Source: Manduca sexta
Lineage: Eukaryota > Arthropoda > Insecta > Lepidoptera > Sphingidae
Assembly (NCBI RefSeq): GCF_014839805.1
Contig: NC_051142.1
Coordinates: 15,842,589-15,906,588 of the forward strand
Direction of reading: 5' to 3'
Length of the DNA stretch: 64,000 nucleotides
A program made the position numbers and the translations under genes. This document shows positions 45,683 through 57,572 of the stretch, piece after piece (the first letter of the stretch is position 1; every line of letters begins with the position of its first letter). Below the pieces are notes generated by a model. That model saw only the letters and a list, made by a program, of their open reading frames with translations. It was not told where the DNA came from and did not search any database.

Positions 45683-46141
45683 GAGTTTGTTAAAATTAAC
45701 ACAGAAAACTGCTGAAGAGACTTGGATGAAAGTAAATACATAGACCACGTCCTGGTCTTAATATATGAGTAACTTATTCCTGAAAACTACACAACCACTT
45801 TTCTATCGGAGAAAGTTTTTTAGGACTCAGTTATTTACTAACTTGTGCAATGTTTTTATAACAATACCCTTTTATACATGCTCATTTATTAGGATGACAT
45901 CGAATAAATATCATAACCGTTTGCAATACACCATAAATAGAAAGTGAAATAGTAGAGCAAAAAGACGTATGTTTAGGTTCCTACGTCATACTATTTTACA
46001 CCAGCTTTTACTGTTGAATCTAATATGCCCAATACGTAATAGGGGTAAATTATTTGATGGCATTACAAGGATGATTCATTTCCAACCAGGAGCACATACA
46101 AGTCACTTTACAACGTTTTTGTAAAGTAATGCCCTACTAGA

Positions 46142-46429
46142 CAACATTGCGAAGGGTCCACATCCGATTCCTACCGGCTTCACTTGATGTAGGACTTTCT
46201 TATTGCTTTGAATGACGAGACGAGCCCGCCGTTTGCCTGATGGTGAGCGATACGACCGCCCATAAAAAGAAGATACACCATCCAACACCTTGAATTACAA
46301 AGTATTGTTTGGTATTCCATTCCGCTCGCCATCCTGAGACATGAGATGTTAAGTCTCACTATGTCCAGTAGTTTATGTAGAATCTAATTATTAGAAAGAT
46401 TTACAGACAGCAATCATGCGCCTATATAG
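46142..46429 (+). mobile_element. MITE family D interrupted by family C
   Basis: ATTGCGAAGGGTCCACATCC starts D; from about 46194 to 46371 a family C piece (AATGACGAGACGAGC…ATGTCCAGTAG) is inserted; then TTTATGTAGAATCTAATTAT resumes D. Confidence 0.65.
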
Positions 46430-46797
46430 GGTTAATTTGACATCACGCTACTAAATGAAACCACAGACTTATTTATTTGGAAATAACACTACAATAAATT
46501 ACTTGAGCCGTAGATGTAAAATAAAGAAGTGTAAGTTTCGAACAAAATAAATATTAATACTACTACTACTCTAAGGGAATTCGTTGCTATGGCAACATCA
46601 TACTTTCAGTCAGAAATACACTTACGCACACATCATATTCGCATTAAACTACAAAACGATAAAACAATCAGAAAACTAAAACCAGGATTTTTGGTGAAAA
46701 TATTAGTTATTAATGGATGATTTTTGGCATAATGTCAGCAAAGGTGATGGCGAGTATGTGGTTTCATCTCAGAGTCAAAATGACCCTGTATATTGTG
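46430..46797 (+). mobile_element. TIR element family H, near full length
   Basis: Starts TATAGGGTTAATTTGACATC and ends inverted TCAAAATGACCCTGTATA. About 368 bp. The 72-codon frame at 46713 (MDDFWHN…) spans its right end and is not a gene. Confidence 0.7.
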
Positions 46798-47219
46798 TTC
46801 CCTTTCGGAATATTTCGCCTTTCGCCATTAGTATACAAGGCATAGTTCTAAATGCACATGTGGCTTACGGAGGCGACGGCGACGCAACCCGACAATGGTC
46901 ATTATATTTTATGGCTGCAAATGAACAATAAAAACGCGATAGCGGTAATGCGCCGGCTATCTTATCAAACAGCTTACTTGAGACATCGATCATCGGTCTA
47001 ATTACAAGGGTCGATAACGATAATCATGGGATTGGCGCTTGCGCACCACCGAGCTCTACCTATCCTAATAGCGTTATTAAAGTCATTAGGAGTGTTGCGT
47101 ACGATTGCTGAGGTTACAAGTTTGATTCTCGGGTCGGAAAAATAACTCAGTGGAAGCGTAGGCAATCCCAATTAAATACCATTAGCCGTTTTTACTTAGC
47201 AAACCCCATATCTACATAA

Positions 47220-47525
47220 TAAAATTGTAACAGGTCGATGTCTGTATGTTATAAATGTCAAAGAAAAACAAATTGGGGGATATATTATAAATGCAACAGA
47301 AGACAAAACAACATTAAAAAAATATATTTTTTGTCTCTCCGCCTGTGTGTTTGTTTGTTTGTACACGCATCACGCAAAAACTATTGCATCGATTTGAATA
47401 CAGTTTTCACTGATGTATTGCTGGTGATCTAACTTAAAATCATGGCTTCATTTTATACTACAAAATTATAAAACGAATCTTTTATCCCAGAAAATCTTTG
47501 TCACGCGGACAATATCGCGAGCTAG
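47220..47525 (+). mobile_element. Non-autonomous Helitron
   Basis: ACAGGTCGATGTCTGTATG at the left, CACGCGGACAATATCGCGAG then CTAG|T at 47525. Reasonable match to 19920. Confidence 0.6.
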
Positions 47526-47599
47526 TCTGAAATAAATATTAATAGATTAGCCATTTGGATCCTCGAATTGAAGCCGTGCTTATGATACACAGCTTACCA

Positions 47600-47752
47600 T
47601 TGGCGACGCGTCCATATAACTCGATTCCTACCGGCTTCCCTTTTAGGTCTATTTGCGTGTGCCTTAGTTTTTATTTTCTATTAAATAGGCCGTAATGAAC
47701 TAAGGCATTTTTTTGTCTCAGGTTACCTTTTGTACCCTTCGCCACTGCAGTT
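47600..47752 (+). mobile_element. MITE family D, internally rearranged
   Basis: ATTGGCGACGCGTCCATATA to TACCCTTCGCCACTGC; the middle has unrelated sequence (GTCTATTTGCGTGTGCCTTA). Confidence 0.65.
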
Positions 47753-47935
47753 TACTCCCTGATCCGCTAAAAATGTTGTAATTGTTGTTACCATTATCAT
47801 ATCTGGCGCTTGCTTAACAGTCCTCTGATTATCTTTTAGATGTTTAATTTGACGTGGTGCGTATTATTGACACTTTTGATGCCGTACTTGGAATAGTAAC
47901 TTAAATTTGTTATACTATATTCAAAATATTTTTTT

Positions 47936-48153
47936 GGTAGGATACGTTTTATGTCCGCCCGGATAGCGACTATTGACACGAGGTGTTTAAACCAGTCATA
48001 GTGGCCCACGTTAATGTGTCGCGTTCCGGGATCAGCCTGTATATATCCGATTCCAACAGGCCGGCATAATTGTTCGACTGCCGAGGATTAATCATCTCTC
48101 ATCATCCATTCATCTCCATTTACTATCAAGTGCTGTAGTGTCACTTTGCCATG
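47936..48153 (+). repeat. Family B repeat, left arm of an inverted pair
   Basis: GGTAGGATACGTTTTATGTC to CACTTTGCCATGG. Mirrors 48192-48371. Confidence 0.75.
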
Positions 48154-48191
48154 GAGGTTGTTTAGGTTGCACTAAGTGCATTGAGGGCTGG

Positions 48192-48371
48192 TAGAATGTC
48201 GACTGATGAGACAGATGACGAGAGATGGTTACCCCTCGACAATCGGCACAATTATGCCGGCCTGTTAGAACCAGATAAACACAGGCTCATCCCGGAACAC
48301 GACACACTTACGTAGGCCACTACGGCGGGTTTTAACACCTTGTGTACGGTGGTCGCTATCCGGCGGATATA
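48192..48371 (-). repeat. Family B repeat, right arm of an inverted pair
   Basis: AGAATGTCGACTGATGAGAC to GCTATCCGGCGGATATA. 48372-49424 to the right holds no recognised feature, including the plus-strand frame of 118 codons at 48663, which has no known motif. Confidence 0.75.
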
Positions 48372-49424
48372 AATTGTATACCAAAATCAAAATAACAAAT
48401 ATTATATTCGACTATTAATATTAACTTAACATTGTGAAATAGATCTTAAGTCTTATAAAAAATAGTCCAATTGACACTGTAGGTACGATGTTTAATGATA
48501 AAATCGCTAATCGGTTGCTCGAATATTACACTACTGGAGTAAATAATGTCGAATATATTCCATTGCCTCACACCTATTGTACTATTAGCGTCTGAAGTCC
48601 TTGGCGCGGATTTATTTTATACGATTTAACAATGACATGCGCAAATCGCATGCTCTGCGCCAGTGTACACAAACAGTATCATGATTATACACAGAACATT
48701 GAATTATATAAGTACGTATAATTACCTCTTTTTTTGGAGTCGGTTATTATATTTTATGGTACTAAAATACGCTGGTGCAAATTTCTACGTAACTACAAAA
48801 ATTGTACTCCAATGCGCTAGTGTTAATTTCTTAGTAACTATAAAAATTGTAGTCATTCTTTTTGATATAACACAATTGTTACAAAAGTCATGGCAGTCAA
48901 TCGCATACTTAAAGTACAGTCGAAATCCGCCTTTATTCCAACAAGAGCACAGCCTTCTTTGTATTTATAAAATTATATTAGGGCTGATTTTTCAACAATC
49001 ATATAAAATCGATTCGTAGGACAAACTACAACACAAACAAATTAAAAATACAGTTGTATGTATCAAATTGTCTATGAGTGTCATTTTTATAATCAGTCAG
49101 GTAATAATTTATTTATGGATAAACATTATCTGACGATTGAAATATAAGCCCTAAAGAAAATACGAAAATAGGCAAATATCTCTTTCTAATATTTGTTTTA
49201 TTTGACGCAATTAGCATGACATAGCAAAAGGCACCTTGTTACTATTTGTTTACGTGTTATTTTACCTTTCCGGATAGTTATTGAGACCGGAACGCATGAC
49301 GTTAGTTCATGACACACGCTCCTAAAATATGTTTCGCTGTAAGTAATCATGAATCATCTGTCAAATTGATTGCCGATACCTACAGACATAGCTAGCCTTT
49401 ATATTATATCCATGTATGATTGCA

Positions 49425-49878
49425 AAGGGTGACATATACTGAGAAGGGATCCGACACAACTTATATCGTTGGTTAAAAGGCTAAATGACTTAAACGACAT
49501 TTATTTCGAAAATTATAACTATTTAAAAACACAAAAAAAGTACTGATTTTAAATATACGCGCCATCACTCACATGTATTTAGCCACCATTGAGCATCAAA
49601 CTTGAAAATAAGTAGGATGTCGTCGCGTAGACGTTGCTTACGAATAAGAATAGAATGGGGTATGGAGAAAATATCATAAAGTAAGTAATATACTACGTAT
49701 GACGTGACGTACGAAACTTAGTGTCGCAAAAAATGAGTCAATAAGCCTTTTAACCATCGATATGTACTAAAAATATACATAATTGCGGCCTGGAAATCGT
49801 CCTAATGATAATTAGATTTTACATAAATTACGAAAGAGAAGCCGGCACGAATCGGGTTATATGGACACTCACCACTGC
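49425..49878 (-). mobile_element. MITE family D split by another TIR element
   Basis: Left part ATTGCAAAGGGTGACATATA; right part from TATGTACTAAAAATATACAT to GGGTTATATGGACACTCACCACTG. Confidence 0.7.
49466..49760. mobile_element. TIR element nested in MITE D
   Basis: Ends TCGTTGGTTAAAAGGCTAAA and, inverted, TCGATGGTTAAAAGGCTTAT, with TA on each side. Removing it and one TA restores a normal family D sequence, so the boundaries are exact. 295 bp, non-coding. Confidence 0.75.
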
Positions 49879-49885
49879 CATGTAT

Positions 49886-51004
49886 AATGTGTAATAGTGT
49901 TGACTGGTAAGGCTTACCGTCAGATTCAGTAGGGTCACTTCACCGCGACTGAAAAAATCCTCTACAAGTGGATAAGTATAGATGTAATGACACAACTGAA
50001 CAGGATCTAGTATCAACTTATATTTTTGACGGCAACCAACAAAGAGCCACTTGAATAGCCAATAGTTGGACTACCGGAATCCTACGGCTAAGTGACTATA
50101 GAGACCTGGTGAAAAGAAGAGTTGGGAAAGCATGGAGATTTCCTGGGACGAGCGGAGGGGAAAGAAGTAGAAATGTTTACGGGCTCTTATAAGCTCTAAT
50201 GTGATTTTGCAACAGCTATGCACACTGCACAGTGGGCCGCGACAAATTTCCCACCAGATATGGGCATGTATTCTATGTTAAAACTGAACGTACAAAAATT
50301 ACCTTGGGAGGGAACCAAACAAGTTCATTTAACTACAACATGCTTGCAGCTGCGGTTCCGTATTCACCAGAATTAATTGCATTCTTAAGTACTTTTGTTT
50401 ACAAAGGTTTTTTATCATTATTTATAAGTTATGACTAATTAAATGATTGCATTTATTAATTTGTTTGTTAATACAAAATAACGTTATTAATGTATAATAT
50501 TAATTAGTGTTTAGCTAATCACCTTCGTACCTTAGCTTGGTTAAAGAACTAAAATAATTAGAGATTTGACTCTCAAATCTCAGATGCAAAACAAATTAGT
50601 TAATTACTGATTAAATTTTAAAATTAAGGTGTTTTTTTTTGTATCGATAAATCAACAGTGTGTTGTCACCGTCGCCGTTCTAATTTTCCTTCGGCCTATT
50701 TATATTATGGAGGTAATAAATTCTATTACAGATGACTGGAAACATTTATAATATAATAATGATAATACGTAAAATTATGCAAGTAAATCAGTGTTGGTTC
50801 TCTATATCTGTTTTGAAGTACGTAAGTTGTATTAACATGAATTATTGTTGTAATAATTTTAACTGTTATTTGATGGATTGAAAAACCTTTCATTACATAT
50901 TGCACATAGACATTATAATTATATTTTTGGGTTACATTTACTTTGTGTAGGCATTAGTACATTTCTTTCCATCTTATATCAATATCAACATCTCATGATC
51001 TATG
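49886..51004. other. AT-rich stretch, possible transposon scrap
   Basis: 50060-50200 is G-rich and purine-rich but carries no frame I recognise. The rest is AT-rich. Confidence 0.3.
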
Positions 51005-51125
51005 CCTCATCATCATCATCATCATCCACAGCCTGTAGAGTCCCACTGCTGGGTATAGGCCTCTCTCACATCATGCCACCATTTTCGGTCCCGAGCCAAT
51101 CGCATCCATGGATGCCTATGCTTAG
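51005..51125 (-). pseudogene. RTE-like C-terminal scrap with (ATC)n
   Basis: TCATCATCATC… followed by GTCCCACTGCTGGGTATAGG and ATCCATGGATGCC, the reverse of an RTE-like ORF end. 51126-52149 has a G-run near 51420 and a C-run at 52006-52019, no gene. Confidence 0.5.
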
Positions 51126-52149
51126 CCTATGGATTCTAAATTCAAAATTTACAAATTATATTCATAATACATCCAAAGAACCATAGGAAAATGCTGCTTT
51201 ATTTATACTATTCATAAGCATTGATTATAGTATATTTAGATAGCGCTCCCACTGCAGTAGGTGAAATCAGGGTAGTCCAAGCCTTTAGGATTTCGAATCG
51301 AACTGACGTAGTTTGGAGTGGCGACATCGGCGTTGGTGTCAACGAGCCTCTACGGGACAACACTACTCGTCCGTTATCGACGCACTTGACGCGCTAGTGA
51401 TAACAGCGGGAAGTAGGGGGGGCAGGGGAGGGGGTACGGACCACTTGTCACCCACATGATTCATTGCCGATTGCGATCATGATTATTTACCTACGCGTGG
51501 TTATTGCCTCCCATATACGTCGTAGTCCAGAGAATTAAGCTGTCATCGCGAAATGCGCTGTAAATGCCGCGGCTTAGGTTTGTTGACCCTTGGATGTAGT
51601 TATTTCATAATATTTAGTAGTTACACCGGCATACTTTAAATAACAGCAGTGCCAACACATAATACTATTGTTTGGTAACAAAACATTAGGGCTGGTTCAC
51701 GGGTTGCTTAAAGCAAAATACTTCGAATTCAGACTATTGTAACTCGATTTCCACGAGTCATATATCAGGGTCATTTTATATATATAGTCCTTAATGACGA
51801 TTCATTACATATACCTGCTCACGTACCGAGATCTCACAAGAAACCTGTCACCCAAATACCACACAAAATGAGTATGCATTGCGCGTCAATCTTATTGACA
51901 TGTATCAAGTGGAGTGCTCACCTCGGCCGGCTCCTCAGAGCAGAGACCCGAGAGCCGCTTATCAGCCGTCAAAGTATTGACAGCGCTGATATGGAGCCCC
52001 TCTTCCTCCCCCCCCCCCACCTCTGCATTGCTGTCGCAGAAACTGGGACACGTCACGCTGTGCTCCTCATGGGAACCGGCTAGAGTTTGCCAAATTTGAT
52101 TTCACGATTTTTCGATGTGTTGCCGTAATGTCTCCCTTTATATTGAATT

Positions 52150-52350
52150 GACTGCCCCGGTGGCGTAATTGTAATGTGCATGCGGTACGAGTAGGGCTAT
52201 TGCGCTGAATTTCTGGGTTCGAATCCCGGGTCGAGCCAAAAATAATGATGACTGGGTTTTTCCATCTTAATATCAATCGCAGCTGTAGCTCGAAAAGCGC
52301 GTAAAGCCGTTTTTCGGCTGATCTATCTCCGGTCATGTCGGATTGCCGTC
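52150..52350 (+). mobile_element. SINE family E, tRNA-derived
   Basis: TGCCCCGGTGGCGTAATTGT (box A region), GGTTCGAATCC (perfect box B) and TGGGTTTTTCC in the body. Confidence 0.7.
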
Positions 52351-52703
52351 TCACTGGACTATGAGAGTGAAAGAATATAGAGTGTGACGGTGTATTGAAT
52401 TCTATAATAAAAATTATACACTTATTGGTGAGTAATGGCAGTTTTATATAGTTGTAATAAAAGTAAGTTGTATTATTTTTCCAACGTTTTTAACTGGTAT
52501 CATAAACTGCAATACACGGAGTATCTTTGTGCGTTAATTCCTTTAAGAAAATGGGAATTGGGAGGTATTTGGTATTTAGGGGAGGTCCCTGTTCAACAAC
52601 GGACTTTTAAAGGCTGAAGAAAAAGTTATCAAGGATTTAGATCCCTAACAGTTACACAATCTAAATTCCATTTCTATTGACACAAAACTATAAACAAACC
52701 TAT

Positions 52704-52868
52704 CAGTGGCGAAGGGTGAAATTTTTCCAAAGGTAACCCGAGGCAAAAAAAAATGCTTTAGTTAACATATCGCGGCCAATTTAACAGAAAACAAAACCTA
52801 AGATAAACATAAATGAACCAGAACGGGAAGCCGGTAAGAATCAGGTTGTGTGGACGCTTCGCCACTGA
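52704..52868 (-). mobile_element. MITE family D
   Basis: CAGTGGCGAAGGGTGAAATT to GGACGCTTCGCCACTGA. Intact inverted ends, diverged middle. Confidence 0.75.
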
Positions 52869-54400
52869 AACCTATGGAATATTCCGCAAATGTAACTGTA
52901 ATCGCCTTCATACTTTCTAGTAATACAAATAACGTTCGACAAAACACACAAACATTGCCAAAAATAACAATAAACCTTATCTAATCACAAGTTTAAACTG
53001 AACATCACCTCGGCTCACCGAGTGAGATTAAAGATATAAATGTTTATAAGATCGGGCTTAAGTCTGTACGTATGCTTAATGATATATGTACGAGGATCAA
53101 GGTAATATATTTTATTGAAAACCAAATATCCTGGTTGCACGGAAAGCAATGTGTTGGGGCTGCTACGGTAATGAGTAGTTGCAGTGTAAGGCGGACAACC
53201 AGGAAAGTAAAAATAGGACAAATTCGATTGCCATATTCAAAAGTTTATTATCTTACAAATAATAAGTGTAATGCAAAGATAAATATTTGTAACTGTTACT
53301 ACTTTATGAACGTATTCGTAGTTTGAACGCGATGAGCAGGCGTGCGTAGCAGTGGGTGCTACGCCGCTGCTACGACGTAATGCATCCCGTACGGGCTATC
53401 GTTAAGTTGCGAGTGTGCAAAGTGCAAATACATTGTTAGTATTGACGTTGCTCATAATATTGATTATAACATACAAGCCAAACGTTTTGTACAATAGTTT
53501 TGTCTTTAACGTTATTTCTTAATTTTCTTATTATCTAAAAAAATAGTATTTTAAAACAGAGGGTTTTAAGTGAAAATAGACAACGGGCTTAGTAGTTGCA
53601 TTCCGTACCCTACGAATGTGGAACTCTTAAGAGGTAGAAGTCTAACGCAACTCAAGCTGTCAACCTATTTCAAATAAACGAAGTTTGTTGTAGGTGAGAG
53701 CGCGCGTAACTGCGTTAACGGTTGCCTAACGTGCGAGTAAAGTATGTGGCGCGCGTTGCAACACGCTATTCTGTGCCGCCGGGCCGCGCATACTCGCATG
53801 CCTAATAGGCCTGTCGCTGAAATTGATGATGATGTATGAATTTAACAAACACGTCGGTAATATATTTTATTTTTATTAGATTCACTAAACTAGGCCTTAC
53901 ACGTATTAACAACTATCAAATATACAAAAATATAGAAAAAAAATGATAACACAGTTATGTATGCCTTTTTAAAAGTCAATACAGAATGTTTATTACACAT
54001 CATTTTAAAAAATAATAATTTAGTACGTAATTTATACAACACGAAAATCATTAAGGTACACGATGCGGCAAGAGTTCGATGTATGCTAAACGATGTCTGC
54101 ATTTAAGTGTAATACATTACAAAATTTTCTTCTTTATTTTCTTCCCATATGGCTTTCATCCTGCAATAAAATATTTAAAACTTATCGCTATTCATGACCT
54201 TTTCACTTTGCAAATCTGGGAATATTAACTAAAAAGAGATTAAATATAAGGTGCTACTGATTAAAATTTGCTGTCAAAGAAATAACACGTTTTACCATTA
54301 TACGGGATCGTTTTTACAATGTGTCAATAAATGAAACGACATACTCAACAACATACTCATACCTCTGCTAAAATTGTGCCAAAAATCATCCATGAATTGT
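52869..54400. other. Mixed stretch, two short GC-rich patches
   Basis: 53330-53410 has a GCGTAGCA…TGCTACGC inverted repeat; 53700-53810 is CpG-rich. No splice-supported exon. At 54400-54460 a family H right end (GAAAATGACCCTATATA) follows. Confidence 0.35.
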
Positions 54401-54927
54401 GAATATTTACGCCAAAAATCCCGATGTCCCCGAAACCGTAATGTGAAAATGACCCTATATAATCAGCTTGAGCATTTCTTCAGATCGCAAGCCATCAAAT
54501 GGGTTGCTTATTATCTTTCTCTACGTGCAATGGGATATAAGCTAAAACTATAAAACATAGAGACATGTTCGTCGGTTCGATGTCCTTACTTAGATAATAT
54601 TGACGGATCAGAAAAGTTTTATTCCGGGCTATTGAAGATTTGAAAGTCCGCTACACCATCTATTTTATAGCCACAATACAAGACCTTATCCCGATAAGGT
54701 CGGAACTATATGTGCGTGATTCTTGATAGTTTCTTTGACAGTACGCATTGGTTCAAAAACAACCAAAATGCATCCGCGTGTACCTAAGATGGATTACGAT
54801 AAGCATTCCTACCACCCACCCGAAGTGTATCATAACAATTACCACGTTAGATCATGAATTATCTAACAATTATACTTGTAGGAGGGCGCGATAAACTGTC
54901 AACAATAGTACAGGACAACGACCTCAT

Positions 54928-55928
54928 TGATAGACCGCTCTATCGCAGTTTTCTTTAGATATGCAAATTGTTATCTCGTTTATCTTAACTAGGTGTTAAT
55001 GTGGTGGCGGTTATCTTAGAGTTTTGATAATCGTATCTAACAGATACAGTATCTAGCTGAACAGCTGTTAGTGCAGCACGCGTGCCGGTATCCGTGCAGC
55101 TATGCCGAGGTGACGCTGTGTCGAGGTGTCGCGGTGTCGCCGCGTCGCTGCAGCCAGCGCTGGGTGTGTTCGCCGGTGACGCGATAACGAGGGCAAACAC
55201 CGCGACGAGCGCTTAGCAAATATTTGTAGGGAACGACGCCAGCGCGCCCCTCCGCCGCCGGCTCCTTCCACGCCGCCGCGCCGGGCCGCGAGTGATGCGC
55301 CCGGTATCTGCCCGGCCCGAGATACGCCGATATCATCCGATACCGAGTAATTATCAGATAGAAGGTCTCTAGATTTGATTAGAGAAGCGGTATCTGCAGC
55401 GCACTCATTACAGCGAGCTCGCCGCGCGGACGCACCGGCGCATCGCCGCTCGAGATAAACTATCAGGGAGAAGTTAACGTATCTATCCTGATAGTTTAAA
55501 CGGCGAGGATATCTGATAGAGGCGCATTGTGAGTCCCGCAGTGCTGGAGGGCCCTCGCGCGCGCTTTAGTGGCTTCCGTGGCCGTGGCTGGTGGTGCAGT
55601 GAGTGCGCCGTGCATCGGAGCCCCGCGGCCCGGTTGCGCCGTAGCCCCGAGCCACTCCGCGCCTCGTAATCCCCGCGCCGGATCTGATAGCCGACACATC
55701 GACGGATTATTGATGGGCGCCGCTCGGCCTCATCGCGATCTTATCAGTTGTTTTTTTTTTTCGACGAATATTTTCCGTGAAAAGCTAATAAAGAGAAGGT
55801 GCGCGGTGAGGGTGCTGTGGTGCGGGGAAGGCGGGGAGTAGACGGGTGGTGGCGAGAGGTGCGGGGCGGGAGCACGTGACGCGCGATGGCCGCGATAAGC
55901 CGCCATATTGTTTCAGCAATCGTGATAA
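54928..55928. promoter_or_regulatory. CpG-rich block with 14 WGATAR motifs
   Basis: WGATAR matches on either strand at 54928, 54971, 54980, 55011, 55025, 55351, 55356, 55453, 55460, 55489, 55514, 55685, 55741 and 55923. Two or three would be expected by chance. The block is GC-rich between about 55050 and 55720, unlike its surroundings, and lies between two minus-strand genes. It could be an enhancer, an alternative promoter of the GATA gene, or both. I found no clear minus-strand donor in it, so I do not call an exon. Confidence 0.5.
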
Positions 55929-56867
55929 CGTTTCCCCTTCCCACCGGCCTCTTGTAACGCAACTGTATGTGTATGTGTGTGCTACGGGCCCAGTGAATCA
56001 CGTGGACGGCATTGGATTATTCTTCATATAGAGCAGTGTCCCAGTGGTGTGAGAATGACGGCAAGTCCGCAAATGTGCGACATCACTATTGCTCATGTAC
56101 TCTTCACACAGGCAGCTTATCTAGGTATGCACTCGAACGTGTGAAGTGTTATGTAGCAAACACAATAGGTAGTCGAGGCCGCGGTGGCGTACGTGACCGG
56201 CGCACGTGTAGGGGACGTGTGGCCGCCATCTTTATGTGTCCCTCCACACGCCACCCGCCAGGCGAACTCCACCTTCATCTCTCATTTCACCCTAAAATAC
56301 GTATTGTGTAGTCAGAACCCTAATACATGACAAACTGCAAAGCGTCAGTAGGTATATTATGTTAGCGTCAAGTAGAGCATGACTAGAGAAAGAAATCCTT
56401 TACAAGAAACATTCTCTAGTAACTTAAATCCACAATCAATAGTATTCAAAGAGAATGTCATATCATACACACATGCTATGGAATAATGAAATCATATAAA
56501 GTTTATATAACTTAGTGCAAAACGATGAGCTATACACCAGTCTGCAGTATTAAACTACATACATTGCTTGTTAGGTCTATAAACGAATAGTTTCATCACG
56601 GCTGATATATTTACATTCACTAACAATATTGATTTAGTATACTATAGTCTAGCATTAGATACGTAACTCTACTTATACGTGTTGCAGAGTGTTGTCCAGT
56701 TTTTCAACCGGCCGCTTTGCATCATTCAAATTTTGACTATCTCCCATTGACACAAAGAGCGTGCAAGTGTTATACCCCTTTGTCCAAAAATAATCTTTCG
56801 AAATGTTTGCTTACCTTGGAAAACTAATAAAAGCGTAATATTTAATTTGTGTCCGTATGGAAAGCAA

Positions 56868-57024
56868 TGGCGAAAGGTGAAATTTTCCCAAAGGGAACCA
56901 CAACATATGGGTACTATTATGCAGAAATGCGGTCTACAAACCGTTCTAATGATAATTAGATACATAAATTTTATATAAAGGGAAGCCGGTAGGAATTAGA
57001 TTATATGAACCTTTCGTCTCTGAT
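56868..57024 (-). mobile_element. MITE family D
   Basis: AATGGCGAAAGGTGAAATTT to GAACCTTTCGTCTCTGATGG. 55936-56867 to the left contains nothing else supported; a 99-codon frame at 56012 has no known motif. Confidence 0.7.
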
Positions 57025-57204
57025 GGATAGCAATTAAAGTGCACATGAAAAAACTCCACTCGCGAGTTCCGACGGATTGCGTTGCAGGGTGAACCATTTG
57101 TGAATATCCGAGAAATACGCACTCAAATATTTCTTATTTTATAATACCTGCCTCGTGTAATTATACTACCCTACTATCGGGCACAGAACTCCTCTACAAC
57201 TGAT

Positions 57205-57365
57205 ATGGTTTAGGTTGTAGTTCACCACGCTGGCCGGCGCGAGTTGACTGTCTTCGCATACCTTCCATATTGTTATATAGAATTTCTACGCATGATGATT
57301 TCCTTACCATGTTTTACTTCACTGTTATAGCAAGTGATAATTCACACACAATAGAAACGTGAATA
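57205..57365 (-). mobile_element. SINE family A, degenerate reverse copy
   Basis: TTCACCACGCTGGCC is the reverse of the GGCCAGCGTGGT block, and GATTTCCTTACCATGTTTTA the reverse of the GTGAAGGAAAAC block. Confidence 0.55.
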
Positions 57366-57545
57366 TCAATAGCTTAATTATCATTTTCTCATTAAAACCT
57401 CCTCCTTAAACAGTCTAAGGTTTGAATTAATATTTTGTATCTATAGTGAGCTCATGGTAAGATCACAGGCGCCAACATCTACTGATTTATTTATTAAACA
57501 TACCAAAACACTTATATAGATGTAAGGGCATAAAAATATAAACAT

Positions 57546-57572
57546 TTTTTTTATTTTATTTTATTTTATTAG
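57546..57572 (-). repeat. (TTTTA)n tract
   Basis: About four to five units, the reverse of an AAATA-type LINE tail, but I could not match the adjoining DNA to the LINE at 25430. 57573-58930 carries no supported gene. Confidence 0.55.

Noticed and set aside
46713..46931. 72-codon frame starting MDDFWHN
   Set aside because: Most of it lies inside a non-coding TIR element of family H.
48663..49019. 118-codon plus-strand frame
   Set aside because: AT-rich codon use, no motif, no splice signals and no conservation that I can see.
50060..50200. Transposon protein fragment
   Set aside because: The translation has no match to any family that I can recognise.
51770..51800. TCAGGGTCATTTTATATATA as a family H end
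   Set aside because: Only the first dozen bases agree, and no partner end is nearby.
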